In this document: in pieces, positions 31,866 to 44,700 of the stretch | How positions within the stretch are numbered: the stretch's first letter is position 1 | Layout: each line of letters starts with the position of its first letter | Assembly: GCA_030340625.1 (NCBI GenBank) | Contig: JAOPHQ010001150.1 | Location: 198,623 to 262,622, forward strand | Direction: 5' to 3' | Length of the DNA stretch: 64,000 bases | Origin: Merluccius polli | Taxonomy: Eukaryota > Chordata > Actinopteri > Gadiformes > Merlucciidae | Notes under the pieces: generated by a model | The model's database searches: none | The model's input: only the letters and a program-made list of their open reading frames with translations | What the model was told of the DNA's origin: nothing | Translations under genes and position numbers: made by a program

Positions 31866-34485
31866 ATGACAGGAAGAAAGACGAGCGTCGTGTGGAATCA
31901 TTTCACTCAATCAGGTCTATCAGGTATCTGCAAAATTTGCAAGGCAAATATTTCGTATAAAGGAGGTTCCACTGCCAATTTCAAACGGCACCTGAAGACA
32001 AGGCACCCTGGGGTCTCGCTTGGCGAGGTGAGGAGAGTGGAGGAGGCCTCGCCTGAGGCACCATCTGAGGCACCACTTGCCGGATCATCCCAACAACAAC
32101 AACCATCAACTTCAGGTGACTCCAGGGGCAGAGGCCAGGCAATGGGGCAATCTAGGATGACCCAGTTCATGTCCCGGCCGATCACACCGCAGCGTCAGAA
32201 AGCACTCGACGAACAGCTTGCGAAAATGGTCGTCTGGGACCTACAGCCATTTTCTTTTGTGGAGGACAGGGGCTTCAAGGCCTTTACCAAGGCCCTTAAT
32301 CCATCCTACACCCTACCAGGTAGGAAGACTGTCTCCAAGGTCCTGGTTCCTCAACTATATGCCAGCTGCCATGCCAGTGTCAAGGAGAGAGTGGGACACG
32401 CTGCAGCTGTGTGTCCCACGACAGACTGTTGGACATCCAGGACGACCCACAGCTATATGTCCGTGACCTGCCATTTTGTGGAAGAATATGACCTGGTCAG
32501 CTGTCTCCTGGACTGTTTTCAGTTCAGCGATCGTCACACAGCTGACAATTTGTCCGAACATTTGTTGAGGATCACGCGGGAGTGGGAGATCCAGGAGAAG
32601 GTGGTCGCCTGCGTGACCGATGGAGCGTCTAACATCACCCTGGCGATTCAGAAGTGTAGATGGAAACACCTGCATTGTTTCGCCCATACACTCAATCTGA
32701 TTGTCAGGGGAGGGTTAAAAAAGCTGGCAGACACAACGGACAAGGTTAAACATATCGTGGACCACTTCCATCGGAGCTCCTTGTCGGCAGAGAAGCTAAG
32801 GGCCACCCTCGCACAAATGGGTCTGCCAGACCTGAAGGTTCTGCAGGATTGCCCCACCCGGTGGAACTCCACCTTCTACATGCTGAAGCGTTTTGTGAAG
32901 CTGAGGGATGCAATCATCACCACCCTGGCTTTGGTGAACGCAGCAGTGTCCACCTTGACCCATGAGGAGTGGGAGGCCATTGAAGAGGCGTGCGAGGTGC
33001 TGCAGCCGTATGAGGAGGTGACAGTGGAGATCAGTGGCGAAGGGTATGACATATATATTTAATTAAAATCATTGGGGCATTCTAAATAAATGACATGATA
33101 ATGCATGGTCAATAAATAGATAAAATGCATGGTATGGTCAATAAATAGATAAAATGCATGGTCAATAAATAGGTAAAATGCATGGTCAATAAGTAGATAA
33201 AATGCATGGTCAATAAATAGATAAAATGCATGGTCAATAAATAGATAAAATGCATGGTCAATAAATAGATAAAAAGCATGGTCAATAAATAGATAAAATG
33301 CATGGTCAATAAATAGATAAAATGCATGGTCAATAAATAGATAAAATGCATGGTCAATAAATAGATAAAATGCATGGTCAATAAATAGATAAAAAGCATG
33401 GTCAATAAATAGATAAAGTGCATGGTCAATAAAGATAAAATGCATGGTCAATAAATAGATAAAATGCATGGTCAATAAATAGATAAAATGCATGGTCAAT
33501 AAATTGATAAAATGCATGGTCAATAAATAGATAAAAAGCATGGTCAATAAATAGATAAAGTGCATGGTCAATAAAGATAAAATGCATGGTCAATAAATAG
33601 ATAAAATGCATGGTCAATAAATAGATAAAATGCATGGTCAATAAATTGATAAAGTGCATGGTCAATAAATAGATAAAATGCATGGTGAATAAATAGATAA
33701 AATGCATGGTAAATAAATAGATAAATTCATAATTATTTTATTTAAAACAAAGATGACCCACTGTAACTGTGTCCTTTCTGTGTCCTATCTGTAGCTACGT
33801 GACTGCCTCAAAAATAATTCTTTTGGCGCGGGGTCTGCAGAGGCTCATTGCAAGTCACCTGAGAACCGGCCGCTTCAAGCAGCCTGTGGTGGTGTCCCTT
33901 TTGACGGCACTCAACGGTGAGATGGCCAAGCGCTTCCACAGGATTGAGTCCAACACTTTGCTGTCTGAATCCTCAATCCTTGACCCCAGATTCAAGAGGA
34001 AGACCTTCTCTGATGACCAGGCAGCCAACGATGCCATCCAAAGGCTTACAAATGCTGCAGCACAGGCGACCATCTCCGATCCATCCCAGCAGGAAGCTCT
34101 GGTGGAACAAGGAGCTGCGGGGGAACAAGGAGCTGCGGGGGGACAATCCACAGGGGAGAGCATGATCTGGGGTGACTTTGATGCGCAGGTCTCAGGGCTT
34201 GTCAGTCACGCCAACCCAGGCACGGAAGCGACCCTCGAGATCCGGTCCTTCCTGCAAGAGGCACTGATCCCTAGGTCCTCCAACCCGCTGACCTGGTGGA
34301 AAAGTAGATCGGTGATCTATCTGAGGCTCACTCGGCTGATGATGGAGAGACTGTGTGTTGTCGCCACGTCAGTGCCATCTGAAAGGGTATTTAGCAAAAT
34401 GGGGCTCATTATTTCAGAGAGGCGCAGCCGTCTGTCTCCCTCCAAGGCGCAACAAGTCATGTTCCTTAATGCAAACCTGAGGTGA
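31866..34485 (+). CDS. hAT transposase with N-terminal BED zinc finger (two exons)
   Basis: Exon 1 is 31866-33043 and exon 2 is 33795-34485. The GT at 33044-33045 and AG at 33793-33794 join in phase to give 622 residues. BED finger: W10, C22, C25, H42, H47. RNase H-like core: D187 in PTTDCWTS and D252 in CVTDGASN. The hAT insertion region carries CFAHTLNLIV (CxxH at 271-274) and CPTRWNSTFYML (330-340). The C-terminal hAT dimerisation domain, including SVPSERVFSKMG and SERRSRLSPSKAQQVMFLN, occupies the last ~80 residues. No internal stop or frameshift is seen. It resembles ZBED1/ZBED4-like hAT-Ac proteins. The products would bind the subterminal repeats and cut the ends; activity is inferred, not shown. 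Confidence 0.9.
33102..33728. repeat. 24-bp minisatellite filling the transposase intron
   Basis: About 26 copies of 'catggtcaataaatagataa' plus 'aatg' (24 bp), with a few 22-bp or point variants. Because 24 is a multiple of three it produces long false proteins on the - strand. It lies wholly between the splice donor and acceptor. Confidence 0.97.
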
Positions 34486-35735
34486 ACTTGAACAACAGCC
34501 AGTTTCCTAGATGTTCCGGGGATTTCTTCTGCCATCCCTGTAGGTCAAAGACCAAAAATGTTCAATTGCAATGTTTGTTGTTTTTTTAAAATTATTATTA
34601 TTATTAATAAAACATTTTGCAATTGAAATCTATTTGATCTCAAATGATTTCATAGTCGAGAAGAGATGTTAAAGTCTGTGTTTCAATTCACAGGTGACAG
34701 TAGCTCATTCAGTGTTAAGGGATAGGCCTATTGTAGCCTAAGGTTAAAAGGAAAACTCAAATTTGTTATATTGGCTTTGATACAGTAATCAATAGTTACA
34801 CTACTATTACATCCTTAATAAGGCCACTTGTAATAACAAGTATTGGTATTACACGTGATAATGTTAATACAACTTGTATTAACAAGCGCACTGACTGCAC
34901 CAGGACAGGAGCAAGTTATATATTAGTCAGCCACCTTAGCTTCAACGATACACGACTTCAACATAATTGGAACGTCCATGTAGGTGATAATGATATATTA
35001 TGCCGCATATATCGTAGGCTATCTCTGAGGAAAAGCAAAGCCTCAGGGGGTTCGTTACATCGTTTCCACCAAGAGTTATATTTATGCAATAGGCCTACAG
35101 CGGCATTTTCCTGTTGAGTAGCCTGGTCTTCATTCATACATTTTACGACACATTGTTATTATGTGTCGTTATTAGGCCTATTATTGTTATTGCCCCTTAT
35201 CCGGTTACTTTGCTTCATATATAAAATGACCGACATTGACTCACCTTTCATGATAAAGTGAGCTCGAGCTGAGTGACGTGCGGGTCCCAGGCAACAATAT
35301 CCCGATTCCGAACACAAAGCGCTCCTCAGCTGAAAGGAACTTCGTTAATGTTGTGTTGATTGATAACCATTTGCACCATTGCACGATTGTGAATCGTGAT
35401 TTCGTGATTAGTTAGTAAATGAGAAGAACGAGGGAGTCCGAGACCGACTCAGCTGCATTCGTGATTCGTTTGAATGTGTGAACGAGGAGGAGCCGAGTCT
35501 GACCGAGTCTGACTCGGCTGGCATTCGCCGTTCGCGAATGACAGCCCTGAGCCGAGTCGTTCGTGATTCGCGAACGAGGGAGGAGCTAAGTGAACGACTG
35601 AACGACTGAACGAGTCAGTGAATGATTCAGCGCTACCGGAAACACGAACGAACGAACGAACGAACGAACGACTCTTCATGGCGAACTGAACGACGCGAAC
35701 TAGTTCGCGCAAACGAACGAGGAAATCCACCACTG
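34486..35735. other. 3' region and right terminus of the BED-finger hAT
   Basis: Non-coding. A possible polyadenylation signal (AATAAA in 'attattaataaaacat') lies near 34602-34610. From ~35455 the GTTCG/CGAAC-rich subterminal repeats begin, mirroring the left end (30930-31110). Confidence 0.7.
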
Positions 35736-36769
35736 GTGAACATAGGATTTTCCTCAAAATCAGTTAAATGGTTTAAAAACTATCTGAGCGATAGAACACA
35801 AAGTGTCCAAGCTGACGGTTTATCGTCTAGCTGTAAGAATATACACTATGGTGTCCCGCAAGGATCCATTTTGGGTCCTATTTTATTTACAGTTTATATT
35901 AATAATTTGTGTTGCAATGTTACAAATACAAAATCCAATTTTTACGCAGATGACACCATTATGTGTAGTTCTGCTTCATCATTAACAAGTGCAACTAAGG
36001 ACCTCCAATCGGCTTTTAATGTTGTTCGGCAAAACTTACATGGATTAAGACTTAAGACTCCTAAATATTGACAAAACCAAAATGATCTGCTTTTCAAGAA
36101 GTAAGAAAACATCTGATATGGATGACTACCAGATTGTTACTCTCAACAACAAAGTAATCGAGAGAGTCACAAACTACAAATACCTGGGCTTTTTCCTAGA
36201 AGAAAATCTCTCTTTCAAACATCACATTGAGTGTCTTACTAAAAAGCTAAGAATGAAACTGGGTTTCTTGTATAGAAATAAATGTTGTTTTTCTTTTTGT
36301 GCCAGGAAGAAAATTGTCCAGGCCGTTCTTTTATCTGTTATTGACTATGGTGATATTTTATATATGCATGCAAATTCATCATCTCTGAAAATGCTAGATT
36401 CTGTGTACCATGCAGCATTGTGGTTTGTCTCAAACTCTGGCTTCCGAACGCACCATTGTAAATTGTATGAGAAAGTTGGTCTGTCTTCCTTATACACCCG
36501 TAGGATGGAACACTGGTATATGTTTCTTTATAAGGCAATTTTGCACGATCTGCCTCCTTATTTGTGTTCTCTAATGGCTCCTAGAAGAAACAGTGCTCGC
36601 ATCACTCGGTCTAGCAGTTTTATTATGTATAGCGTTCCTCGGTCTCGCACTACGTTTGGTGAAAGTGCCTTTACATTTTTTGCCCCCTCATCATGGTGTA
36701 AGCTTCAGGAACACCTTAAACTGGAATCCCTAATCACCATGAACAATTACAAAAACAGGATTAAGGACT
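35736..36769 (+). pseudogene. NPGP LINE ORF2: second half of RT and C-terminal domain
   Basis: It resumes after the hAT duplication with SVKWFKNYLSDRTQSVQ, VPQGSILGPILFTVYIN and the catalytic FYADD (YADD codons 35943-35954). A frameshift at ~36070 follows, then NYKYLGFFLEENLSFKHHIE, VIDYGDILYMHA and FFAPSSWCKLQEHLKLES, the usual C-terminal tail. It is cut at 36769 by the inner L1. The last codons and 3' UTR continue at 48766. Confidence 0.88.
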
Positions 36770-37186
36770 TTTTTTTTTTTTAAACTTCTTTTTGAGTTTT
36801 TACATTATAAAAACAATTACAAAATCAACCTTGAAATATATCAATATCTCCCCACCCACCCCCCCCCTCTTGATGTACAATTAAATGCATATAAATAACA
36901 TCAATAATAATAATAATGATTCTAATAATAATTTAATTTTTTTTTTTTTAAAGTACAATAGTAATAATTGTAATAGCACAGGAATATATAAGTATAACAA
37001 AAGTAATAATACAATAAATAATACTAAAATACCGTAAAAAATAAATAAATAAATATATATATATAATAAAATAATAATAATAATAATAATAATTAAAAAT
37101 AAATAAATAATAATAATAATAAATAAAATCAAATTGAAACCACTCTTTCTGACAAGGGATACACACTCATGGCACTACTCTATACA
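36770..37186 (-). other. Inner L1 3' UTR
   Basis: Very AT-rich, with AAT/ATT trinucleotide runs (about 36880-37130) ahead of the poly(A)-derived T-run. The open frames here are low-complexity Ile/Leu/Tyr artefacts. Confidence 0.75.
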
Positions 37187-40100
37187 TTACGAATCCACCC
37201 AGTCTGTAATTTGGGTAATGTTGTCAAAATACGTGAGAAAAGGCATCCATACTTTTTCAAATTTATTTGCAGCTCCCCTCAATGTGAATTTGATCTTTTC
37301 AAGCTTTAAATAGAACATGATCTCTTTTAGCCATCTAGTATGAGATGGTGGGACTGGTCTCTTCCAGTTGAGAAGTATAAGGCGGCGAGCTAGCAAAGTT
37401 GTAAATGCAACCACATCATGCAACCCAGCCGGCCATGTTGTATCTCTGGGCATCACCCCAAAAAGAGCAATGATGGGTTGAGGACTAATTTTAATACTGT
37501 AAATGTCGCTAAGAGAGCCAAAGATCTTTTCCCAAAACGTCTGAAGCCGCTGGCATGACCAAAACATATGTAACCAGGTGGCGGTAGAAGATTTACATCG
37601 CTCACACATGGGATCGGTGTTTGGATATATCTTTGCTAGTTTCTCTTTAGTGAGGTGAAGACGATGAAGTATCTTAAACTGAATTAGACCGTGCCTGGCA
37701 CAGGGAGATGAGTGCACTCGCCCAAGGATTAAATCCCACTGATCATCTTCAAATGACAAACCTAAATCATGTTCCCAAATCAATTTTACATTTATCAGAG
37801 TTTGAGGATTGATAGCATCAATTATCCCATCAGTGTCCACTGCTAAAAGGATATCAATAGGTGTGTTTGGTGGTTGAGCAGGGAAGGGATGATAACCACT
37901 TTGAACAAAGTGTCTAATCTGCAGATACCGAAACATATGGGAACGGGCAATAAGTACTTCTCTGAAAGTTGCCTAAAGGAAGCAAATATCTTGTTTAGAT
38001 ATAAATCTTGAACAAGCTTAATTCCGTTGCCATGCCAGGCCCGGAACGCCAGATCTGACATGGAGGGGGTGAAAAGATGGTTTGAAAGGATAGGAGCCTG
38101 TAGTGAAGCGCTTTGCAATCCAAAATGTTTCCGAAATTGAACCCAGATCTTTATGGCATGGGCAACTACGGGATTCTCAAAGGAGCCAGAATTAAGAGGT
38201 AAAGGAGCCGTTATCAGCGAGTGGAGTTGCAATTTAAAAGATTCCAATTCAACCAAAGCAGGAGCTTCCACACCGGGACCACACTTAGCCCATATCATAA
38301 CCTTTTGTATATTGCTAGCCCAGTAATAATAAAGGAAATTAGGCATTGCCATCCCTCCCAATTTTTTCGGTCTTTGTAAAAAAGATTTACGAATACGAGG
38401 AATCTTACCATCCCATATGAAAGCACTTAAGACTTGATCCATTGTCAAAAAATGTTTAAAAATCGGAATACAAATCGGAATAAAAATAAAAATTGGAATA
38501 CATTGAAATAAGTAAAGAAACCTGGGGAGGATGTTCATCTTTATTAGATTAATCCGGCCAGCCAACGAAAGAGGCAATGCACGCCACCGACTTATATCCT
38601 GCTTGCACCGATCGAGTAATGGTGTAAAATTGAGTTTATATAGCTTATGGAAGGAGCGTGGTACCACTACCCCAAGGTATGTAAATTGAGAGGGCGCTCT
38701 CTTGAATGGAAAAACAGCAGAAGGTATATTTAGAGCTGATGAATTAATGGGATAGAATTCGCTTTTTTGTAAATTCAATTTGTAACCTGAAAACTTTCCA
38801 AATTGTTCTAATGTTGACAGAACATGCGGCAATGATGAGACTGGGTCAGCAATATACAGAAGAAGATCATCGGCGTAAAGAGAAAGTTTGTGTGTAGTAT
38901 TCCCTCGGGTTATCCCCTCAATTGCCTGGCACTGACGTAGGGAAGCAGCAAGGGGTTCTATTGCCACGGCAAATGGAAGAGGGCTCAGTGGGCAACCCTG
39001 TCTCGTGCCTCTATATAGTGCGAAATATTTTGATTGTAAATTATTTGTATTAACGGAAGCTAAGGGAGAGGCATATAACAGTTCAACCCAAGAAATGAAA
39101 TCCTTGCCAAAGCCAAATTTCCTCATTGCCATGAATAAATATTCCCACTCCACCCGGTCGAAAGCTTTCTCTGCATCCAAGCTTATTACACATTCGGGGA
39201 CTTCAGACCGGGTGGGAGTGTAAATAATATCAAAAAGCCTCCGAATATTAGAAAATGAGTGTCTGCTACGAATAAATCCGGTTTGGTCAGACAGCACCAA
39301 ATCCGGGAGAACGTTTTCGAGCCGCCTAGCGAGAGTCTTGGCCAGGATTTTATAATCTAAATTTAAAAGGTCTGCAAGACTGACAACACAAAGGATCTTT
39401 GCCCTTTTTGTGTAGGAGACAAATAAAGGCCTGATTCAAGGTTTCAGGGAGATGACCAGATGAATATGATTCATTAAACATAGACAGCATTAATGGGGAT
39501 AAATCCTTGGCAAATTTTTTTTTAAACTCCACTGGGAACCCATCCGGTCCGGGGGATTTCCCAGATTGCATACTTAAAATGGAATCTGAAATTTCCTTTA
39601 ACGTCAGAGGGGAATCCAGGTCACTTTTCTGAGAGTCAACAAGGGATGGCAGTGTCAAATTGTAAAAAAAAAGAATCGGAAGCGCTATTGTCACAATCGG
39701 AAGTGTATAGATTGGTATAGAATGACACAAAAGAATCATTGATCTCCTTGTGGTCTGTGGTTACCACACCCGAGGTGGTCTTAACTTGGATAATCTGGCG
39801 CGAGGCGGCAGCCTGACGGGCTTGATGAGCGAGAAGCTTGCCTGCCTTGTCGCCAAACTCATAAAATGTATGTCGAGATTTCAATAACAACTGTTCCGCT
39901 TCTGAAGTGGAAGCTAAATCAAACTCTGTCTGTAGACGAATCCGTTGTCGGTAGAGTTCAGCAGTGGGTGCTGAGGCATATTGGTTGTCTAGCTTCAAAA
40001 TCTGGGCAGACAGATCTTCTAATTTAGCCATCCTAGCTTTTTTAGTGTGTGAAGCATATCCAATAATTTGGCCGCGTAGGTAAGCTTTTAGTGTTTCCCA

Positions 40101-40757
40101 TATGGTACTATGAGATACTTCCGGAGAGGCATTTGTTTCAATAAAAGTCCTAATTTGTTTTTGAATGAAAGTCACAAATGCACCCTCGAGAGCAAAAGAG
40201 GGTTCATATAGGGCAGGTTGATCAGGAAAATTCAGTTCAAAAGAAAGGGGGGCATGATCGGATATAACTATACAGTGATAAATAGGTGGGGTGGAAAGGG
40301 GTAAAAGCCTAAAATCTAAAATAAAGAAGTCGATCCTAGAAAACGTATGGTGGACTGGCGAAAAGAAAGAAAAAGCCCTACTGTTAGGGAAATGAAAGCG
40401 CCAAGGGTCAACCATACCATACTGATCCATAGAAGTATTAATAGCTGCAGCCATTTTGGAAAGGGGGGAGGGGTTGGGTGATGAGCGGTCCAGACCGGGG
40501 CAGAGCACACAATTGAAGTCCCCCCCAATAATCAACTGACGATTATTGACATCAGGGATAGTAGAGAAAAAATTGTTAATAAAGTTACAGTCATCCCAGT
40601 TGGGAGCATACACACTAGCAAGGATGACAGGCTTACTTAAAAGCTGACCGGTAACAATAATGAACCTGCCATCTGGATCCGCAATTATTTTGTCGCTTTC
40701 AAAGGTAACGCCTTTGTGTACCAGTATGGCTGTACCCCTAGCCTTAGAATTGAACTT
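37187..40757 (-). pseudogene. Inner L1 ORF2: endonuclease, RT and C-terminal zinc motif
   Basis: Read from 40757 down: SVYAPNWDDCNFINNFFST, then QLIIGGDFNCVLCPGLDR, then FSRIDFFIL and ISDHAPLSFEL (endonuclease). After frame changes near 39680 come SMQSGKSPGPDGFPVEF and FICLLHKKGKDP. After another near 39320 come QTGFIRSRHSFSNIRRLFDI, CVISLDAEKAFDRVEWEYL (RT motif A), GTRQGCPLSPLPFAVAIEPL and LSLYADDLLLY (YADD codons 38866-38877). A last shift near 37900 leads to the tail CERCKSSTATWLHMFWSCQR, a CxxC...H...C zinc-knuckle-like motif usual in L1. At least three frameshifts disable it. Confidence 0.9.
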
Positions 40758-41163
40758 TGTTGCGAATTAATAACATGTATCATCAGGCTGTAAAATATCT
40801 GCACATAGCCAGGAGTAGAAATAAATATACAAGTTGTAGTAACTGCACCTCAACACATGATGGCGCCAAACAATATACTGGGGGCGGCGCTTAACGCTAG
40901 CCATTGTGCGTCATGGAGGCCACGCCTCCTGCCCAGTGACTACCGGTGGAAGTCGCCGGCTCAAGTCAGAACACCCCAGGCAGCGCATAGGAAAGAAGCA
41001 AAGCGACTGAGGATGCAGCGTTTGGGGTTCTCCACGCGGCGTGATATACATATAATACCTCTCCTTCTGGTTCATAGTTAAATAACTTAAACCTAAACAA
41101 ATAAAGTGAGTTATAAGCGTTCCTGTTGTCGGCAGCCTTCTTCCCCGGGACACAAACCCCACA
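40758..41163 (+). repeat. 5' LTR of copy A
   Basis: TG...CA ends; AATAAA at 41099-41104. One difference from 46477-46882. The U3/R middle part differs clearly from copy B, indicating a distinct LTR subfamily. Confidence 0.95.
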
Positions 41164-41166
41164 TTC

Positions 41167-41188
41167 TGGTGACTTCCCGACGTGATTC
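41167..41188 (+). promoter_or_regulatory. Primer-binding site of copy A, tRNA-Trp-like
   Basis: It begins TGGTGAC, has two extra T, then CCCGACGTGATT. The tRNA-Trp complement would be TGGTGACCCCGACGTGATT, so the site matches except for two inserted bases. Copy B has the same altered site. Confidence 0.7.
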
Positions 41189-41510
41189 GGGGAAAGAGAG
41201 GTTTTATTTGGAACCTTGGAACTTTGGCCGCACTGCAACCGTACGACTCAACAGCTCTGCCACAAGGCGCCATAACAGGAGGTAAGCAGTGCCCATTGCT
41301 CAGGCTAAAACTGCACATAGATAGATATAGGATTATTAGGTGACAGAGCTGCTAGCGTACGTTGTGGTAGAGCTTTGGTTCTCCGGTCCATAGTCGTTAT
41401 AGTTAAGCCGACGTAAAATGAACAGGCGCTGAATACTCAAATTGGGATTGATTAAATTATATTAGTCGCCATTGTACGACAAATAGAAGAACCAAGAGGC
41501 CAGTACTGTA

Positions 41511-41740
41511 TGTATTATTAAAACTCGGTACGGGACCTGGGAGTATAAAAACTCGGCGCGGAGCTTTTAGAGTATAAAATTTAAAACTTAATACAAACTT
41601 GGGAATATAAAAACTCGGCACGGAGCTTTAGAGTATAAAAAAATAAAAAATAAAAAATAAAAAATAATAACAAAAAATTAAAACTCAGTACAAAACTGGG
41701 AATATAAATTTGGGGCATAACCCCTAGAGTATAGGAGAGT
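41511..41740 (+). repeat. Leader repeats of copy A
   Basis: Repeated blocks of 'aaaactcggyrcgg(g/a)' and 'gagtataaaa' plus A-rich runs. Copy B has at the same place a different repeat built on GGTTTGAGGCC. Confidence 0.75.
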
Positions 41741-44700
41741 GGAAAACGGAGAGCGATAGGGTACAGATCGCTACTAACATTGTTACTAACACTGCATTCT
41801 CAAAGAACTACGCTAACTTGCATGAATCACAATAACCCACGTTTGTGTACATAATCCTGTATGTGCTAACGCTTGCTAACTTTGCTAGGGTGCATCTTAG
41901 CTTTGTCTGCAGAATATGGTACATGTAACTGACGATAGCCCAACACGTGGGTTATCTCATATGGGTCTTTGTTCTTAACAGAAGCATGGTAGCATTAGCC
42001 ACATAAGCTAACACGAGGGCCTAGCGGATATGCTAGGTATTTAGAACTGAAGATAGCCCACCACGGGGGGTGGTTTATGGCTCATTGTTCCAGGGGGGAT
42101 GGTAACATTCTTGTGTTCCTAGCCATTTGGCCCAAGTGGAGGCTAATGGCTATGCTAAGTCTAGGGAGAGACGGTAAACACATCTATCTAACCTATAGAC
42201 ATATACCTAACAGTGCCAGTGGATTTGGAGCCCTTCCACATATGGGCACACACATAGTAGGATATATACACAATATTAACGTGGAGGATATAAAGTGTGC
42301 GCATTTAAATAAGTTCTATGCTATGGTAACACAGCAGGGAGCATAGATTACAAATCCCTGTCAGCCATTTTGGGAGTCCCCAAAATGGCCCCAAAGACCC
42401 CCTACCCCTCGACCACCCCTACCCCCACCCAGACTACCCAGACTTTCCCCCTCCCCCTCCCCCGACGACTGACCATGAAGAAGGGGACAAAGGAATGGCG
42501 TTTGCCAGTCTGCGTTTGCAAGTATGAATGAAGTGTGAATGAAGTTGTGCACTCCTAGAATGCAAGGGGAGAAGGCAGAATGGAGCCCAATACAATAATT
42601 TGGTTTAATGTTATTATCTAGACATATACATTTATAAATAACTATGTTAACAGATGTCATTACTGTGATAAAAAGTGTTGTTGTGTAAAAACTGATTATT
42701 CATAAGCATCAACTTGTCAGTAATAGGAAGGTGTTAAAATTGACATTAACTCTTTGTTTTATTCTTTCCTTTAACCTTAAGAGAAGGAGGGGACCTCCAT
42801 GCCCCTTCCAAAGAAAGATCATGAACACCTCTTTTTGTTTTTATTAATGATAAGAAATTATAAGGTTAACAAAGGAGGAAAGGGAAGTTGGACAGGACAC
42901 AATGAGATGGGGACAGTAAGTGGTAATTCTTATAACAGGAGGATTTATTTAGAAAGACAGAGGGAAGTAGACAGAAGGATAGAAGAAGGGAAAGTGTAAG
43001 AAAGTTAAAGAAAGTTAAAGAAGGTAAAGAGAGAAATGTGGTCTAGAGAGAGAGGGACAGAGCAGAGATAAAGCCGCAGGAGGTAATTTAGATAAGGAGA
43101 TCTAACAAAGGAGGGAGGCATTATAGAGTTATGTAGGGGTTTACCTTATAATAGTAGTGGTAATAATAATAATGATGTTAATGATAATAATAATAATAAT
43201 AATAATAATAGACATAATGAAACATAACGAAGAAAGCAATGCGAACATTAGGCGGTTGAAGATCAGGTCAACTATGTATATATGTCTGTTATTTGTTTTT
43301 GTTTCCTGTTGATTTTGTTTTCTTTGTGTATTTGTTTTATACTTTTAACTGTTTGTGTGAGTGTTTTGTGCTTTATAGGACAAATAGCAGACCAACAGCT
43401 CAGTCACGTCACATGAAGCCCCGAACCCCTGGTACCCCCTCATGAGTATTTGTGCATAAGATGGTTGATGGGCATAATACGGCCCTATCTGATAGTTTCA
43501 TTTAAATCAGAAGTTATCTCCTCTACCACTCGTCCACAGTAGTCCAGAGGTCAACCAGCGCTGGGGACTGTTAAGCAGTCCAGGGACTTTTCTCCCGCCT
43601 CAAGCGACGATATGGGAGTGTGGTAGAGTCATAACCTGATACACAGTGTAGGGGTGTAACAATTAATACAGTCAATTTTTGGGTTGCTCAGTTTACCTTC
43701 ATAATGTGGTGTCCATTGTCTTGTTTTTATATACGATGTTTTGTTTTTGCTCAATGATGCTGACCATTGCTGAGGTTATGATTCTTAGATGGACCAGAGG
43801 GTTTTCACCTGGGACACACACACAGGTGCCATTTGATTATTAGAGGTGACTTGGGCGATGACAATGAGGAAATTGAGGTTGGTTTATCTGAGCCATATCC
43901 ATTTTTAGTAAGCAAAACTATTCAATGATTGTGTGTGGTTACATATATATTCAATTTTAACTTCACTCACCATATTTACCTATTGTTTGACTCACCATTG
44001 TATGCAAGTTTGTTTTGATATAACTCTCACATATGGTTCGAACTACTTAGATTAATAACGATATAAGATCATTAAGACCATATAGGATTAAGACATGCCT
44101 GATCTATAATTCCATAATGGAAACGACTGTCTACATATTGTTTGATGTATTGTGTTAGATGTTTTCTTTGCAAAGATACTGGTTGGTTCTGGTCTCTCTT
44201 CCCCCAGGACAATGGAGGGGGGTCCATTAGAGAGAGGACAGTTGATCTGGGGTTCCTGCCCTAAATGGACTCAAACTCATATTTGGACATTGAAATGGAC
44301 TCCATACACAAAATGAACAGCAGGAACATTCCTGTTACCAGCGGTTGATAAGTTTCATATTAGGAGGCAACATGGTTGACGGTCTTATCTGAATGTGATG
44401 TGTTTTTACACTCTATATTTTCAATTTTCTTTTTGATTCTTTTAATGATTGATTATTCACAAGCGATTGATGTTGAAAGATGTTAACACTCTATAATTAT
44501 GATTTGTTGTGCATTGGCAGTGACTGGATTGCAGAGAAGTGCTTAATCCTGATGGGGGGTGAGATCTTCTCTACCGTCATGATACTCTTTTTTCATCTCC
44601 TAGAGGTGGTTATCGACTGGATGATGGTAACCCGACCTGGACAGACCTCTCTTCAGCTGCTGAAAGAATAACTGGGAAGAGTTCTTTCCGGTGGGGTGAG

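Larger units (their letters stand above)
30919..35735 (+). mobile_element. Autonomous-looking hAT transposon with BED-finger transposase
   Basis: Perfect 8-bp duplication GTGAACAT (30911-30918, 35736-35743) inside the NPGP LINE RT. The termini TAGTGATGGG and (complement of the right end) CAGTGGTGGA match at 7 of 10 positions. Both subterminal regions (about 30930-31110 and 35455-35720) are packed with GTTCG/CGAAC and GAACGA motifs in both orientations, the sort of repeated subterminal sites hAT transposases bind. It carries one two-exon transposase gene. Confidence 0.95.

Noticed and set aside
33059..33707. Long repetitive FIDHAFYL/MHFIYLL-type proteins on the - strand
   Set aside because: They are translations of the 24-bp minisatellite, whose period is a multiple of three.
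33102..33728. Possible CRISPR-like repeat array
   Set aside because: 24-bp units are directly abutting with no unique spacers, in a vertebrate intron; it is a minisatellite.
40857..41081. Conserved 74-residue ORF found at 40857, 46576 and, in variant form, at 55540 and 61174
   Set aside because: All four lie within LTRs and are copies of LTR sequence, not an independent gene.
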